Notes: generated by a model from the letters alone, not told the origin. DNA of 64,000 nucleotides from Hyphomicrobiales bacterium (GCA_900469345.1 UBWZ01000010.1:124001-188000), one strand, 5' to 3'. Counted from the first letter of the stretch, positions 36,586-45,320 are shown. Program-made: numbers and translations.

Positions 36586-36924
36586 ATGACCGGAAAGACA
36601 GTGACGCGCGCGGATCTGGCGGAATCAGTATTTCGCAAGGTCGGGCTCTCCCGGACCGAGTCGGCCGAACTCGTCGAGACGGTCATCGACGAGATTTGCA
36701 ATGCGATCGTGCGGGGCGAGGTGGTCAAGCTTTCGTCGTTTGCCACCTTCCAGGTCCGTGCCAAGAACGAGCGGATCGGCCGTAATCCGAAGACCGGCGA
36801 GGAAGTGCCGATTTCTCCGCGGCGCGTCATGACCTTCAAGGCCTCGAATGTGCTCAAGCAGCGTATTCTCAAGGCGCACACATTGCGCAAGGCCAAGTTG
36901 AAGCCGGTCAGCCCCGTCAGCTGA
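36586..36924 (+). CDS. ihfA: Integration host factor subunit alpha
   Basis: A 112-residue HU/IHF-family DNA-bending protein. Distinguishing segments are [58 protein letters not shown] (beta arm with the P-x-T-G tip region) and [19 protein letters not shown] alpha pairs with IHF beta in recombination, replication and promoter architecture. A MerR-type regulator follows after 155 bp, as in other rhizobia and enterics. Confidence 0.95.
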   Translation: MTGKTVTRADLAESVFRKVGLSRTESAELVETVIDEICNAIVRGEVVKLSSFATFQVRAKNERIGRNPKTGEEVPISPRRVMTFKASNVLKQRILKAHTLRKAKLKPVSPVS

Positions 36925-37079
36925 TCTGCGGTCGATCGCAGACCAATCCTGTGAACATGCTTGAAACTCGCGGTGCAAACCGTTGAGATGCGTGCGATTC
37001 GTAGCATACTAGCAACCGATTCCGCAGGCGCCGTTTCCTGGGCCAGCCTGGCGGACGGTCGCTGCTTGGAGAGACACAC

Positions 37080-37616
37080 TTGGACAAGAGCCCGGACGCT
37101 TTCCGTACGATCAGCGAGGTCGCCGACGATCTCGACCTGCCCCAGCACGTGTTGCGTTTCTGGGAAACGCGCTTCCAGCAGATCCGTCCGATGAAGCGGG
37201 GCGGGGGACGTCGCTACTATCGCCCGGAAGACGTGGATCTGCTGAAGGGCATCCGCCATCTTCTCTATGACCACGGCTACACGATCAAGGGCGTCCAGAA
37301 GCTCCTGAAGACGAACGGCAACAAGTTTGTGTCGGCTATTGCCTCCGGCGATGTCGCCACCATGGAGGCCATCATGGCCGCCAACAGCGAACGGCAGGCC
37401 GAGCCCAAGATCGCCACGGCCGAGGATGACCAGATCGTCGGTCGCCCGCGGGTCAAGGCGAGCGGACGCTTTTTCGGCTTCGGCTCCGTCGGCGACGATG
37501 AAATGCCGGACGTTTCGATCGGCAAGTCGAGCGTCGGCAAGGAGGATCGGGCGCTTCTGCAGGAAGCCCTGTTCGATCTTCTCGAATGCAAACGGCTGCT
37601 CGACCAGGTTCGATAG
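37080..37616 (+). CDS. MerR-family transcriptional regulator
   Basis: A 178-residue regulator with an N-terminal MerR winged helix ([22 protein letters not shown], then [22 protein letters not shown]) and an unusual acidic linker before a C-terminal helix ([20 protein letters not shown]). The family member downstream of ihfA is conserved in rhizobia, with an uncharacterised target. It starts at TTG 37080, 8-12 bp after GGAGAG. No cysteine pattern typical of metal-sensing MerR proteins is present, so another effector or none is likely. Confidence 0.9.
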   Translation: MDKSPDAFRTISEVADDLDLPQHVLRFWETRFQQIRPMKRGGGRRYYRPEDVDLLKGIRHLLYDHGYTIKGVQKLLKTNGNKFVSAIASGDVATMEAIMAANSERQAEPKIATAEDDQIVGRPRVKASGRFFGFGSVGDDEMPDVSIGKSSVGKEDRALLQEALFDLLECKRLLDQVR

Positions 37617-37711
37617 CCGGAAAACCGTGCTCACTGTAATGTGACCGACGCCGATGCGTCCGGAAGCTCCTGAAATCGTTTCCTTGTCAGGAAACTTTCA
37701 AGGAGAAGACA

Positions 37712-38161
37712 ATGAAGAAACTGGCCATCCTTGCTGTCACCGTCATGACAGCGTTCACCGGCGTGTTACCGGCTCAGGCATTCCCGGTGACATCTGCCCC
37801 GAAAATTGAAGCGGCACAGCAGTCCCCCGAAGTCCAGCAGGTTCAGTACTGGCGCCACGGCGATCGTCGTTGGGGCGGCCACCGCGGCGGTTGGGACCGC
37901 GACCGTCACCACTATCGCGGTGACCGCTACTACCGCGGCCGCTATTACCGCCACCACGGCTCCAATGCCGGGGCGATTATCGGCGGTCTGGCGGCCGGCG
38001 CAATCATTGGTGGCGCGCTCGCTCAGCCGCGTTACGCTTCGCCCCCGCGCTATGCCGGCAGCAATTCCCATATCGAGTCCTGCTACGCCCGCTACCGCTC
38101 CTACCGTGCTTCGGACAACACCTATCAGCCGAACTATGGTCCGCGCCGTCAGTGCAACTAG
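37712..38161 (+). CDS. BA14K family protein
   Basis: A 149-residue secreted protein: signal peptide [23 protein letters not shown], then a basic Tyr/His/Arg/Gly-rich segment (residues about 45-85), a small hydrophobic patch [18 protein letters not shown] and the BA14K domain C-x-A-R-Y-R-S-Y-x-x-x-D-N-T-Y. In Brucella the homologue is an immunogenic surface protein linked to lectin activity. AAGGAG lies before ATG 37712. A GTTTCC-N6-GGAAAC palindrome (37676-37693) is a possible operator. A strong hairpin follows at 38231-38269. Confidence 0.92.
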   Translation: MKKLAILAVTVMTAFTGVLPAQAFPVTSAPKIEAAQQSPEVQQVQYWRHGDRRWGGHRGGWDRDRHHYRGDRYYRGRYYRHHGSNAGAIIGGLAAGAIIGGALAQPRYASPPRYAGSNSHIESCYARYRSYRASDNTYQPNYGPRRQCN

Positions 38162-38230
38162 CAACATGATTGTAGTCTGAGGGCCATCTGCCGGTGTTGA
38201 GCCGGGCAGGGGTCCAGCGGAAAGATGAAG

Positions 38231-38269
38231 GAGGCGGCGCAGACAGGGATTTTTCCCTTGCGCCGCCTC
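38231..38269. repeat. Long composite hairpin between the BA14K gene and tRNA-Pro
   Basis: An 11-bp stem GAGGCGGCGCA/TGCGCCGCCTC encloses an inner 5-bp stem AGGGA/TCCCT with a TTTT loop and three unpaired bases. It is followed by no T-run. It could be the BA14K transcript end or a small RNA element. Confidence 0.5.
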
Positions 38270-38310
38270 TGCCATGTCATTATGGAAAGCGTGCTTCCTT
38301 TGAAGCTGGT

Positions 38311-38387
<77 letters not shown>

Positions 38388-38549
38388 ATAAAATCCTGAG
38401 AGATCAGGTTGTTCTCGTTCTCTCCCCCAAGGGTCCAAAGGACCTAGAAGAGAACGGGAGGGACACGAAGTCCCGCACGGGATGCCCCTGCACCTGACCC
38501 GCAATCGACTGAAATTCCTGATTTATCGCTTCCGGCCCATGTTCGACTT
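38388..38549. other. Intergenic stretch with several short hairpins, no gene
   Basis: After the tRNA lie CCTGA-GAGA-TCAGG, GGTCC-AAA-GGACC inside a GTTCTC/GAGAAC pair, and GGGAC-ACGAA-GTCCC in about 100 bp. I see no coding frame. The first may terminate the tRNA transcript; the rest could be a rhizobial intergenic mosaic element, not verified. Confidence 0.4.
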
Positions 38550-39182
38550 CTATCGAAGCAGTCCATCACGCTTGAATGCATCCCAGTCGCGCAGTTTGGA
38601 CGCCGCATCGTCGGTCGTGTCTTTGGACGCTGGCGAAGCTTTTTTCGCCTTCTTCAGGGAACGCGTCAGTTTTGCCTTGAACGCTGCCCGTTGCCGGTTC
38701 TCCAGTGCGGCCGCGGCATCCTCTTCACGCCATTCCTCGATCACGCCGCGGTCGAGAATGTCCTCGACCAGCCGCGGATCAAAGACATGAAAGGTTATGC
38801 TCTTTGCCCGGCCCGCCAGTTTAACGGTGCGCGTTCCTGCACTTGGCAGCCGGCCGTCGCCCCGCCAGCGATGACGCTCCGTGGTCGTGATGGTGAGGAT
38901 GTCCTCGATCTCGCGCGGGATGACCGGAAGGCTTTCGATCTCCTTGAGCGACGAGCCAATGACAGCTGACGCGGCGCTGAATTCGGCCCTGGAGCCTGCG
39001 GGCATGGCAAGCGTGAGAACTTGTCCGTTGATATCGAGGGATTTGCGAACTGCTGCCGGAAGACGGGCCCGCAGTTCGAGGAGAATGCCTCGGGCGCGCA
39101 CCGCAGAACCGAGCGTGGCAGCGGCCGACAGGGTCCAGGCTTCAATAAGATCCGCGGGCATATCGTCTTCAGTTTTCGGCAT
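38550..39182 (-). CDS. Hypothetical protein
   Basis: A 210-residue soluble protein with no recognised family. The N-terminal half is alanine-rich helical (LIEAWTLSAAATLGSAVRARGILLEL), followed by IESLPVIPREIEDILTITTTERHRW, and the C-terminal 70 residues are a charged, Lys/Asp/Glu-rich helix (VIEEWREEDAAAALENR, then KKAKKASPASKDTTDDA). No signal peptide. It lies between tRNA-Pro and a short EamA gene on the same strand, 97 bp from the latter. Start at ATG 39182; ATG 39161 is the alternative. It may be a lineage-specific gene. Confidence 0.65.
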   Translation of the reverse strand: MPKTEDDMPADLIEAWTLSAAATLGSAVRARGILLELRARLPAAVRKSLDINGQVLTLAMPAGSRAEFSAASAVIGSSLKEIESLPVIPREIEDILTITTTERHRWRGDGRLPSAGTRTVKLAGRAKSITFHVFDPRLVEDILDRGVIEEWREEDAAAALENRQRAAFKAKLTRSLKKAKKASPASKDTTDDAASKLRDWDAFKRDGLLR

Positions 39183-39279
39183 TATCGTCCCGGATGGCAG
39201 TTGCTCGCTTAATGCCTCAACGACCCAGGAGCCATGTCGGTTCAGAATTTGCGGGTCCGCTCGTGAGGCTTGGCCCGCC

Positions 39280-39717
39280 TCATCCCCTGTAGGCCACCAG
39301 AACGACCCCGAGCGTGATCATAACCACGCCGAGCCAGTTCGGCAGCGACAGGCGCTCGCCGAGAAACAGGACGGCGAACACCGCAACGAACACCACGCTG
39401 AGCTTGTCGACAGGCGCCACGCGCGATGCATCGCCGAGCTTCAGGGCCCTGAAATAGCAAAGCCAGGATGCTCCGGTGGCAAGACCCGACAGGACCAGGA
39501 AGATCCAGGTTCGTGCGGAAAGCGACGCCGGCGGCTGCCAGCTGCCGGTGAGATACAACATCGCCCCGGCGGCCAGAAGGATCACGCAGGTACGGATGAA
39601 GGTGGCGTAATCGGAATTGACGTTCTCGACGCCCACCTTGGCGAAGATTGCGGTCAGGGCGGCGAAGGCTGCCGAGAGGAGGGCCCAGAACCACCAGTGT
39701 CCGAAAAACATCCGCAT
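39280..39717 (-). CDS. Single-repeat EamA family membrane protein
   Basis: A 145-residue protein with about four or five hydrophobic helices forming just one EamA repeat: ALLSAAFAALTAIFAKVGVENV, TFIRTCVILLAAGAMLYL, LVLSGLATGASWLCYFRALKLGDAS and VFAVLFLGERLSLPNWLGVVMI. Single-repeat members of the DMT superfamily probably work as dimers. The ATG at 39717 (or 39711) fits the family; the open frame upstream to 39987 is not conserved. It is divergent from the DapA-like gene at 39991, with about 270 bp between them. Confidence 0.85.
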   Translation of the reverse strand: MRMFFGHWWFWALLSAAFAALTAIFAKVGVENVNSDYATFIRTCVILLAAGAMLYLTGSWQPPASLSARTWIFLVLSGLATGASWLCYFRALKLGDASRVAPVDKLSVVFVAVFAVLFLGERLSLPNWLGVVMITLGVVLVAYRG

Positions 39718-39990
39718 CGTGTCCAGTCCGCTGTGTTGAGGGGATGGCCGTCCGGTGAAGCACAATCCCGGTCTCGCCGCTCTAATGTTTCGCATGGATC
39801 CCGCAGGAATCGAAGCGGGCTTTTCACGTTCGAGACAGCGCGGGCACCGGCGCGACGGGTTGTCTAGCGCATGTCCGGCTTTCCTATATCTTTCCCCTCC
39901 GCACCCCCTCGATTGGCTATGAGCCTCCGTGCACTGCTGCGCCGGCATTTCGGGCAGGTTTCTCCTTTGCTCGATAGGAACGGACATATC

Positions 39991-40866
39991 ATGACGACAG
40001 CCAGGATTTCGGGTCTTCGGGCCTGCACCGCGATGCTCACCCCTTTCTCAGCAGGGAACGTTGCTTTTCACGCTCTCGCAGCAGCGCTCGAAAGACAGAT
40101 CGTCGCCGGAATTGATGGAGTGGTGATCGGCGATGTGCTGAGCGAGGACTATGCGCTGTCCGCCGAGGAGCGCGAGGCGGTTCTGTCGGCCTGTGTCGCG
40201 CAGGCACGGCGGCGGTTCGCCGTCATTGCCGCGACAGGCACCAACAGCACGAAAACGACGGTGGAGCGATGCCTGCGCGCAGAGGCGCTCGGCGCGGATG
40301 TCCTGCTGGTGACCGTCCCCTATTATTCCAAGCCCGGCCTCAAGGGCGTCGTTGACCACTTCCGGCAGATCGGTGCTGCAACCGGGCTGCCGGTGATCGT
40401 CGACGACGATCCGGGGCGCACCGCAGTGGACTATGGCGTTCCGCTGCTGGAGGCGCTGGCAGGGGTCGACGCCATCTGCGGCATCTGCCACGGGGCTGGG
40501 AGGCTGCAGCATTTCGCACTCTTGAGCGCGCATCTCAGGCAGCGCTACATTCATTTTTCCAGAGATGAGGCGACGGTCCATCCGTTCCTGCAACTGGGCG
40601 GGAAGGGCGTGCTGTCGTCGTCAGGCAATCTCCTGCCAGCAGACTTGCGGGCGATCATTCCCAAGGGCTCCGCTGAGATCCGACTGCCGTCCGCCGGGTT
40701 TGCACTGGCGGCGTCGAGGCTGGGGCAGGACGTCGCCGCGTTGAAGGCGGTGGCGTCTGCCCTGTACGGCGGCCCGCACGAAGTGAGGCTGCCGCTGGTG
40801 CCGTGCGACGGCGCAAGCCTTGCGGCTGTTGTCGCTGCCTTGTCGGCATCCCGGCAGCGGAGCTAG
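39991..40866 (+). CDS. DapA/NAL-family protein lacking the Schiff-base lysine (probable pseudoenzyme)
   Basis: A 291-residue protein with the overall dihydrodipicolinate synthase TIM-barrel pattern (TPFSAGNVAFHALAAAL, ATGTNSTKTTVERCLRAEALGAD, VPYYSKPGLKGVVDHF, PGRTAVDY). Catalytic positions are changed: the G-T-T-G loop is G-D-V-L (47-50), the Tyr before N-V-P-G-R-T is Asp138, and the G-I-K-E-A lysine site reads G-I-C-H-G-A with Cys166. It therefore should not catalyse aldol chemistry by Schiff base. Ribosome site GGAACGGA upstream of ATG 39991. Role unknown; a regulator or scaffold derived from DapA is possible. Confidence 0.8.
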   Translation: MTTARISGLRACTAMLTPFSAGNVAFHALAAALERQIVAGIDGVVIGDVLSEDYALSAEEREAVLSACVAQARRRFAVIAATGTNSTKTTVERCLRAEALGADVLLVTVPYYSKPGLKGVVDHFRQIGAATGLPVIVDDDPGRTAVDYGVPLLEALAGVDAICGICHGAGRLQHFALLSAHLRQRYIHFSRDEATVHPFLQLGGKGVLSSSGNLLPADLRAIIPKGSAEIRLPSAGFALAASRLGQDVAALKAVASALYGGPHEVRLPLVPCDGASLAAVVAALSASRQRS

Positions 40867-40990
40867 CCGGTGCGGCGCGGTGCCTATGGCGCTCCTATTT
40901 CTTCGTCTCGTCGGCCCGATGGAAAACCACATGCGCTCCTGTCCATCTTCAACCTGCTGCCGAGCGCCGGCAGCGGAAAAGGACTTGGAT

Positions 40991-41245
40991 ATGTTACAGA
41001 GCAAAAACGTCATTCCTCTCGGTCGACCGGCAACTCCAAGCGCGACACCCCCGCGCTTCGTCATCCGATGCGCACCGGGCGGTGGCTGGATTGTCGAGGA
41101 TAGGCTCGACCTCGTGGGTGGCATCTTCGTCAGCGAGGCGGCGGCGCGTCATTACGCCTTCGAGGAAAGCGGAGGGCGGTGCGACCAGGCGGTCGTCCTT
41201 CTGCCGCACCCTCCGTCCGCCGCTGCCGTTGCAAGGAGCAATTGA
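40991..41245 (+). CDS. Small conserved-type hypothetical protein
   Basis: An 84-residue protein, MLQSKNVIPLGRP onward, with a compact core RFVIRCAPGGGWIVEDRLDLVGGIFVSEAAARHYAFEESG resembling small rhizobial proteins that carry a W-I-V-x-D and G-G-x-F pattern. No signal peptide. ATG 40991 is chosen because the core begins shortly after; upstream ATGs in frame are less likely. Its stop is 1 bp before the next start (TGAGATG), so it is the first of three coupled small genes. Function unknown. Confidence 0.6.
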   Translation: MLQSKNVIPLGRPATPSATPPRFVIRCAPGGGWIVEDRLDLVGGIFVSEAAARHYAFEESGGRCDQAVVLLPHPPSAAAVARSN

Positions 41246-41246
41246 G

Positions 41247-41423
41247 ATGTTCGGTCGTCTGGGAAGTCTCTGGTACCTCCATCTTGTCGAAGCGGAAGCG
41301 CGCAGGCACCGGATGTCGCGGACGCGCCCTCGCACGGACCTTGCGATCTTCGGGCGGCTTGCCCTTGTGCTTGCGCTCGTGGCCGGGGCGGCTGGGCTCG
41401 TGTCCGCCATGGCAGGTGGCTGA
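41247..41423 (+). CDS. Small single-span membrane protein
   Basis: A 58-residue protein: a basic N-terminal half (MFGRLGSLWYLHLVEAEARRHRMSRTRPRTD) and one C-terminal transmembrane helix (LAIFGRLALVLALVAGAAGLVSAMAGG). AAGGAG lies upstream of ATG 41247. Its stop overlaps the ATG of the next gene (TGATG). No family recognised. Confidence 0.55.
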   Translation: MFGRLGSLWYLHLVEAEARRHRMSRTRPRTDLAIFGRLALVLALVAGAAGLVSAMAGG

Positions 41424-41650
41424 TGATCACGCGACACAACTCCCGCGGTGCGCACGCCGGCAGGCGTCGCGCGCCTGCCACAGAGGCCCGCCAGTCCGTC
41501 ATCGAACAGGTTCGCGACATGGTTCATCCGCGCCGCAAGACATGGGAGACAGCCGATATCCGTCCCTATGCGGCAAGCCTCGCCGTCGGCGCGGTGCTGT
41601 TTGCAGTCCTGCTTGCTGCTCGCGTGATTGCCGTCTTGGCAACCAGGTGA
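41423..41650 (+). CDS. Small single-span membrane protein
   Basis: A 75-residue protein with a long basic N-terminus (RHNSRGAHAGRRRAPATEAR), a short amphipathic segment and one C-terminal helix (PYAASLAVGAVLFAVLLAARVIAVLA). Translationally coupled by TGATG to the preceding small gene. Together the two could be paired inner-membrane peptides. Function unknown. Confidence 0.55.
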   Translation: MITRHNSRGAHAGRRRAPATEARQSVIEQVRDMVHPRRKTWETADIRPYAASLAVGAVLFAVLLAARVIAVLATR

Positions 41651-41873
41651 GGCGGGGCTTGTGGCGGGCGTTGGATCAACCCCATCGGGCGCCCGCCGCC
41701 GGCCTCCCGCATAGGCGGTAATCCCTCTTGATACACCATCATCATTTCATCTTGGCGGGAACCTTTTGCGCATTGCCACGGCCATATTCACGGATTGTTC
41801 CTTTCCTTGAGAGTCTTTTCATGCAAGGGTAAAGCCAAGTTGGAAAGGCGTCTGCCGGAAAGGACGATGGTCC

Positions 41874-43610
41874 ATGCATCAGCGTACTGGAGCCTCAACG
41901 CCGCTCGCCTCCCTGACCAAGGCGCTCGTCAAGATATCCCGGGCGCGCAGCAGCGACGAAGTGGTCGAGACCGTACGATCCAGCGCCCGGTCCCTGATCG
42001 GCTGCGAAGGCATTTCTGTCGTTCTGAGAGAAGGTGATTTCTGCCACTATGTGGCCGAAGACGCCATTGGGCCGCTCTGGGTCGGCCAGAGATTTCCGAT
42101 GTCGGCCTGTATCAGCGGCTGGTCGATGATCAATCGTGAGACCGCAGTCATTCCCGACGTGCGCAAGGATCATCGGATCCCGCAGGAATTCTACAGCAAC
42201 ACCTTCGTTCGGGCAGTCGCCGTAGCCCCGGTCAGGGTCGACGAGCCGGTCGCCGCACTCGCTGCCTATTGGTCACAGCCCTATACGCCAGCCCCATGGG
42301 AGGTTGAAACCCTGGATGCACTGGCGGAAGCGGCAGCGACGGCGTTCGAGAATGACCAGGTGGTTGCCGCCATGAAGGCGGGGCTGACACGGACCGAGGA
42401 GGCGACAGCCACTATGCCGGATAACCTTGCCGCCGACGTGAGCAAGATCGCCGGCATTGCCGCCGTTCCGACGATCCTGGACGTCGTACTGCGCATGACC
42501 GGCATGGGCTTTGCAGCCGTTGCCCGCGTCACCGAAACCAACTGGGTGGCCTGCCAGGTCCTCGACCCGGGCGGCTTCGGCCTGAGGCCGGGCAGCGAAC
42601 TGCCGATCGAGAGCACCTTGTGCAACGAGATCAGGGGCCACGGTCAGACCATCGTCTTTGACGACGCCCTTGAGGATCCGGCATACCGCAGTCACCACAC
42701 GCCGCGCCTCTATGGTCTCAGGAGCTACATTTCCGAGCCGATCATTCTGGCGGGCGGTGAATTCTGGGGAACGCTGTGTGCGATCGACCCAAATCCGGCC
42801 AAAGTTAAAAATCCCGAAGTGCTCGGCGCATTCAAACTGTTTGCCGAACTCATTGCCCATCATCTCGACGCGGAAGCGCGGCTGGTTTCCGCCAACGCCC
42901 TGCTGGATCGGGAGCGGGAGCTGGCCGAACTGCGCGAGCAGTTCATCGCCGTGCTCGGCCATGACCTGCGTAACCCGATTACGGCCATCGATGCGGGAGC
43001 GACACGGTTGCTCCGGGAAGGCTGGACGGAGCGCAGCCCGCTGGTGCTGAAGCTGATGAAGGCAAGCATTGTGCGCATGACCGGCCTTGTCGAAAACGTC
43101 ATGGATCTGGCAAGGGCACGGATGGGCGGAGGGATCTCGCTCTCACGGGCAGACCAGGATCTTGCCGCGACGCTTCAGCATGTCGTCGGCGAAATGCAGA
43201 TTGCTCACCCGGATCGCGAGATCGTGGCGGTTTTCGATCTGCCGTCGACGGTCGAGGTCGATCATCTCCGCCTGGCGCAGATGGCGTCCAACCTGCTGTC
43301 GAATGCCATTACCCATGGCTCCGCCGAGATCCCGATCTACATTACCGCGCGATCAGACGTGGACGGACTGAACATCTGCGTCACCAATGGCGGCACGCCC
43401 ATTCCGTGCGAACTGGTTGACAAGCTGTTCCTTCCGTTCAAGCGGGGCGAGGGCAGGTCCGGGTCCCAGGGTCTCGGCCTTGGACTGTACATCGCCTCGC
43501 AGATTGCTCAGGCCCATGGCGGCAGGATCGAGGTGCGTTCCAGTGATCAGGAAACGTGCTTTACATTCAGCATGCCCCTGACAGACGTCAAGGCAATCCC
43601 TCTAGGCTGA
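41874..43610 (+). CDS. Orphan sensor histidine kinase with two GAF domains
   Basis: A 578-residue soluble kinase: GAF 1 at about 20-165, GAF 2 at about 195-335, HisKA at about 355-420 with phospho-acceptor His363 in AVLGHDLRNPITAID, and HATPase at about 460-570 (N box SNLLSNAITHG, G box GLGLGLYIASQIAQAHGG). No membrane helices and no phytochrome-type chromophore cysteine motif that I can recognise. No response regulator lies nearby, so the partner is unlinked. Its stop overlaps the convergent amine-oxidase gene by 9 bp. The signal is unknown; a soluble small ligand or redox cue is plausible. Confidence 0.9.
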   Translation: MHQRTGASTPLASLTKALVKISRARSSDEVVETVRSSARSLIGCEGISVVLREGDFCHYVAEDAIGPLWVGQRFPMSACISGWSMINRETAVIPDVRKDHRIPQEFYSNTFVRAVAVAPVRVDEPVAALAAYWSQPYTPAPWEVETLDALAEAAATAFENDQVVAAMKAGLTRTEEATATMPDNLAADVSKIAGIAAVPTILDVVLRMTGMGFAAVARVTETNWVACQVLDPGGFGLRPGSELPIESTLCNEIRGHGQTIVFDDALEDPAYRSHHTPRLYGLRSYISEPIILAGGEFWGTLCAIDPNPAKVKNPEVLGAFKLFAELIAHHLDAEARLVSANALLDRERELAELREQFIAVLGHDLRNPITAIDAGATRLLREGWTERSPLVLKLMKASIVRMTGLVENVMDLARARMGGGISLSRADQDLAATLQHVVGEMQIAHPDREIVAVFDLPSTVEVDHLRLAQMASNLLSNAITHGSAEIPIYITARSDVDGLNICVTNGGTPIPCELVDKLFLPFKRGEGRSGSQGLGLGLYIASQIAQAHGGRIEVRSSDQETCFTFSMPLTDVKAIPLG

Positions 43611-44852
43611 GGGCGAGCCGGCTCCGAGCGCGTCCAGGGCTTCGCGCGCTGCCCTGACACCGCTCAGATAGGCGCCGTGGGCCGTTGAGAAGAAGCCGTG
43701 CTCCGTCGCTTCTCCCGCAAAGAACAGCCGATTTTCGAACGGGCGTGCCAGCACGGACCGTGCGCCGGCTTCACCGGGCAGGGCGTGGCTGTAGGCGCCG
43801 CCGATGGTTGCCGCGTGCGCCCAGTCGGAGGCGATCAGCGGCCGCAGGCAGGATCGGACCGAATTGCCGAACAGCGCCGCAAGCTCGCCTATCGCATGAT
43901 CGAAGGCGGCCGGCGTGCCGTCCGTCGCGGCCGCCCGCGCACCGGCGCCGCCCAGATAGCACTCGACCACCGCGTATCCGAACGGCCGGATGTAATAGCT
44001 CCCGGTGCGCGGATCGCGCGGATTGCCGATCACATGGGTTTCCGGCTCGAACGGATTGGGCCCGGAAATCTCCAGGAACAGCTTTTCGTTGTGGCCAAGC
44101 GGCAACCGGTTCGCGGCGTCGCGCCAGGGATCGAGCGCAGAGGGCCAGGACACGGCACCGCCGGCCAGCACGTTGGTGGAAAGGGTGACAATCACGGCAC
44201 GGGCGTCGATCGACCCGGACGGGGTGTCGAGCCGGACCCGCGGGCCGGACATATCGACCGCCGTCACCGGCGTGTTCGAATGGAAGGGCGCCTGACCGGG
44301 CAGGCTCGCGGTGATCAGCGTTCCGTATCCGCGCGGCAGCCGCCAGTTGTTGTCGCTCGATGCCTCGTCATAGGCGGAGAAGTCCCGCGCCGAGAGTTGT
44401 TCTGTCTCGACCCCGTTGATGAAGCCGCTGAGCGCCTGGATATAGCCGGTCCAGCGGCCGGTGGGATCGAGCGCGTCGGAGGCCCGGTCATTGGCAGGCG
44501 GTGCGTTCGCAAGCCGGTCTGTCCAGCGCTCGTATTCTTCGCCGGCTGCCTGCCGCTCTGCCGGGGAGAAGCCGAGATCCTTGTATTGCATACCCCAGGC
44601 GGAGGGCCGTCGGTCGACCGGCATGCCGGTCTGCTCGGCGATGCCGACCCAAGGGTTGCGCTCAGCGGTATGCAGCCACCCGCAACCGAGATCGAGAGGT
44701 CCGGCCTGCGTGATGTGTGTGAAAGCGCGGCCGCCGGCACGGTCCAGTGCTTCGAGAAGGACGACGGAAAGTCCTGAGTCCGCAAGGTGTCGCGCAGCGC
44801 CTATTCCTGCCGCGCCGGCGCCGATGATCGCAATGTCTGGTTCTGACGTCAT
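43602..44852 (-). CDS. Flavin-containing amine oxidase/FAD-dependent oxidoreductase
   Basis: A 416-residue protein with an N-terminal Rossmann dinucleotide site (IAIIGAGAAGIGAARHLADSGLSVVLLEALDRAGGRAFT) and a C-terminal flavin-binding stretch ENRLFFAGEATEHGFFSTAHGAYLSGVRAA, characteristic of the monoamine-oxidase/polyamine-oxidase fold. The substrate is unknown; a secondary or poly-amine is likely. No signal peptide. It is alone on its strand, between the histidine kinase and the secreted-protein gene. Confidence 0.9.
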   Translation of the reverse strand: MTSEPDIAIIGAGAAGIGAARHLADSGLSVVLLEALDRAGGRAFTHITQAGPLDLGCGWLHTAERNPWVGIAEQTGMPVDRRPSAWGMQYKDLGFSPAERQAAGEEYERWTDRLANAPPANDRASDALDPTGRWTGYIQALSGFINGVETEQLSARDFSAYDEASSDNNWRLPRGYGTLITASLPGQAPFHSNTPVTAVDMSGPRVRLDTPSGSIDARAVIVTLSTNVLAGGAVSWPSALDPWRDAANRLPLGHNEKLFLEISGPNPFEPETHVIGNPRDPRTGSYYIRPFGYAVVECYLGGAGARAAATDGTPAAFDHAIGELAALFGNSVRSCLRPLIASDWAHAATIGGAYSHALPGEAGARSVLARPFENRLFFAGEATEHGFFSTAHGAYLSGVRAAREALDALGAGSPSA

Positions 44853-44943
44853 ATGTTTGACCCGGTCGTCCGACGATCTTGCATATCTGCCGCCGTTGCG
44901 GCAAGGCGGCCCGATAGAAGCATTTGCAGGTAACTGAAATGCA

Positions 44944-44974
44944 AAAGGCCCCGCTCTGGAAGAACGGGGCCTTT
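44944..44974 (-). terminator. Rho-independent terminator of the small secreted protein gene
   Basis: AAAGGCCCCG/CGGGGCCTTT with an 11-base loop, 16 bp downstream of the minus-strand stop at 44991; followed by TTTTGC on the minus strand. Confidence 0.85.
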
Positions 44975-44990
44975 GTTCGAAAGCCTGGCT

Positions 44991-45320
44991 TTACATGATC
45001 GGGCAGCCGCGACGGTTTGCAAAGGTAATACGGTCGGGACCACGGCGGCTGAAGCCTTCGACCGTGATGCTGCGTTCGGTCACGCGAACCACCTGCGTGC
45101 GACGAAGACCTTCGTCGCGAGCGGCCATGCGAGCCTCTTCCGGGCTGCAACCGCGGCGACCGCGATCCATGCGGTCCATGTCGCGGTCGCGGATGACCGG
45201 GCGGACTCCGTCGGGGCCGACCCGAAGCTCGACGCCCTGGGCTGCTGCCGGGACTACCGACGCGCCGAGCGTTGCTGCCAGCAGGGCGGAAACCATTGCG
45301 GCTTTGATGATGTTGGACAT
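44991..45320 (-). CDS. Hypothetical secreted protein
   Basis: A 109-residue protein with a signal peptide (MSNIIKAAMVSALLAATLGA, then A-A-A-Q) and a mature region with a short acidic-basic mix (RDRDMDRMDRGRRG), CSPEEARMAARDEGLR and a terminal RRGPDRITFANRRGCPIM with a second cysteine, allowing one disulfide. The CAGGAG site before ATG 45320 decides the start over an upstream ATG. It resembles a set of rhizobial secreted proteins of unknown function. A candidate EcfG promoter lies at 45380-45405. Confidence 0.75.
   Translation of the reverse strand: MSNIIKAAMVSALLAATLGASVVPAAAQGVELRVGPDGVRPVIRDRDMDRMDRGRRGCSPEEARMAARDEGLRRTQVVRVTERSITVEGFSRRGPDRITFANRRGCPIM

Noticed and set aside
41755..41785. 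EcfG promoter before the histidine kinase
   Set aside because: GGAAC is present, but 16-17 bp later there is CGGC rather than CGTT.
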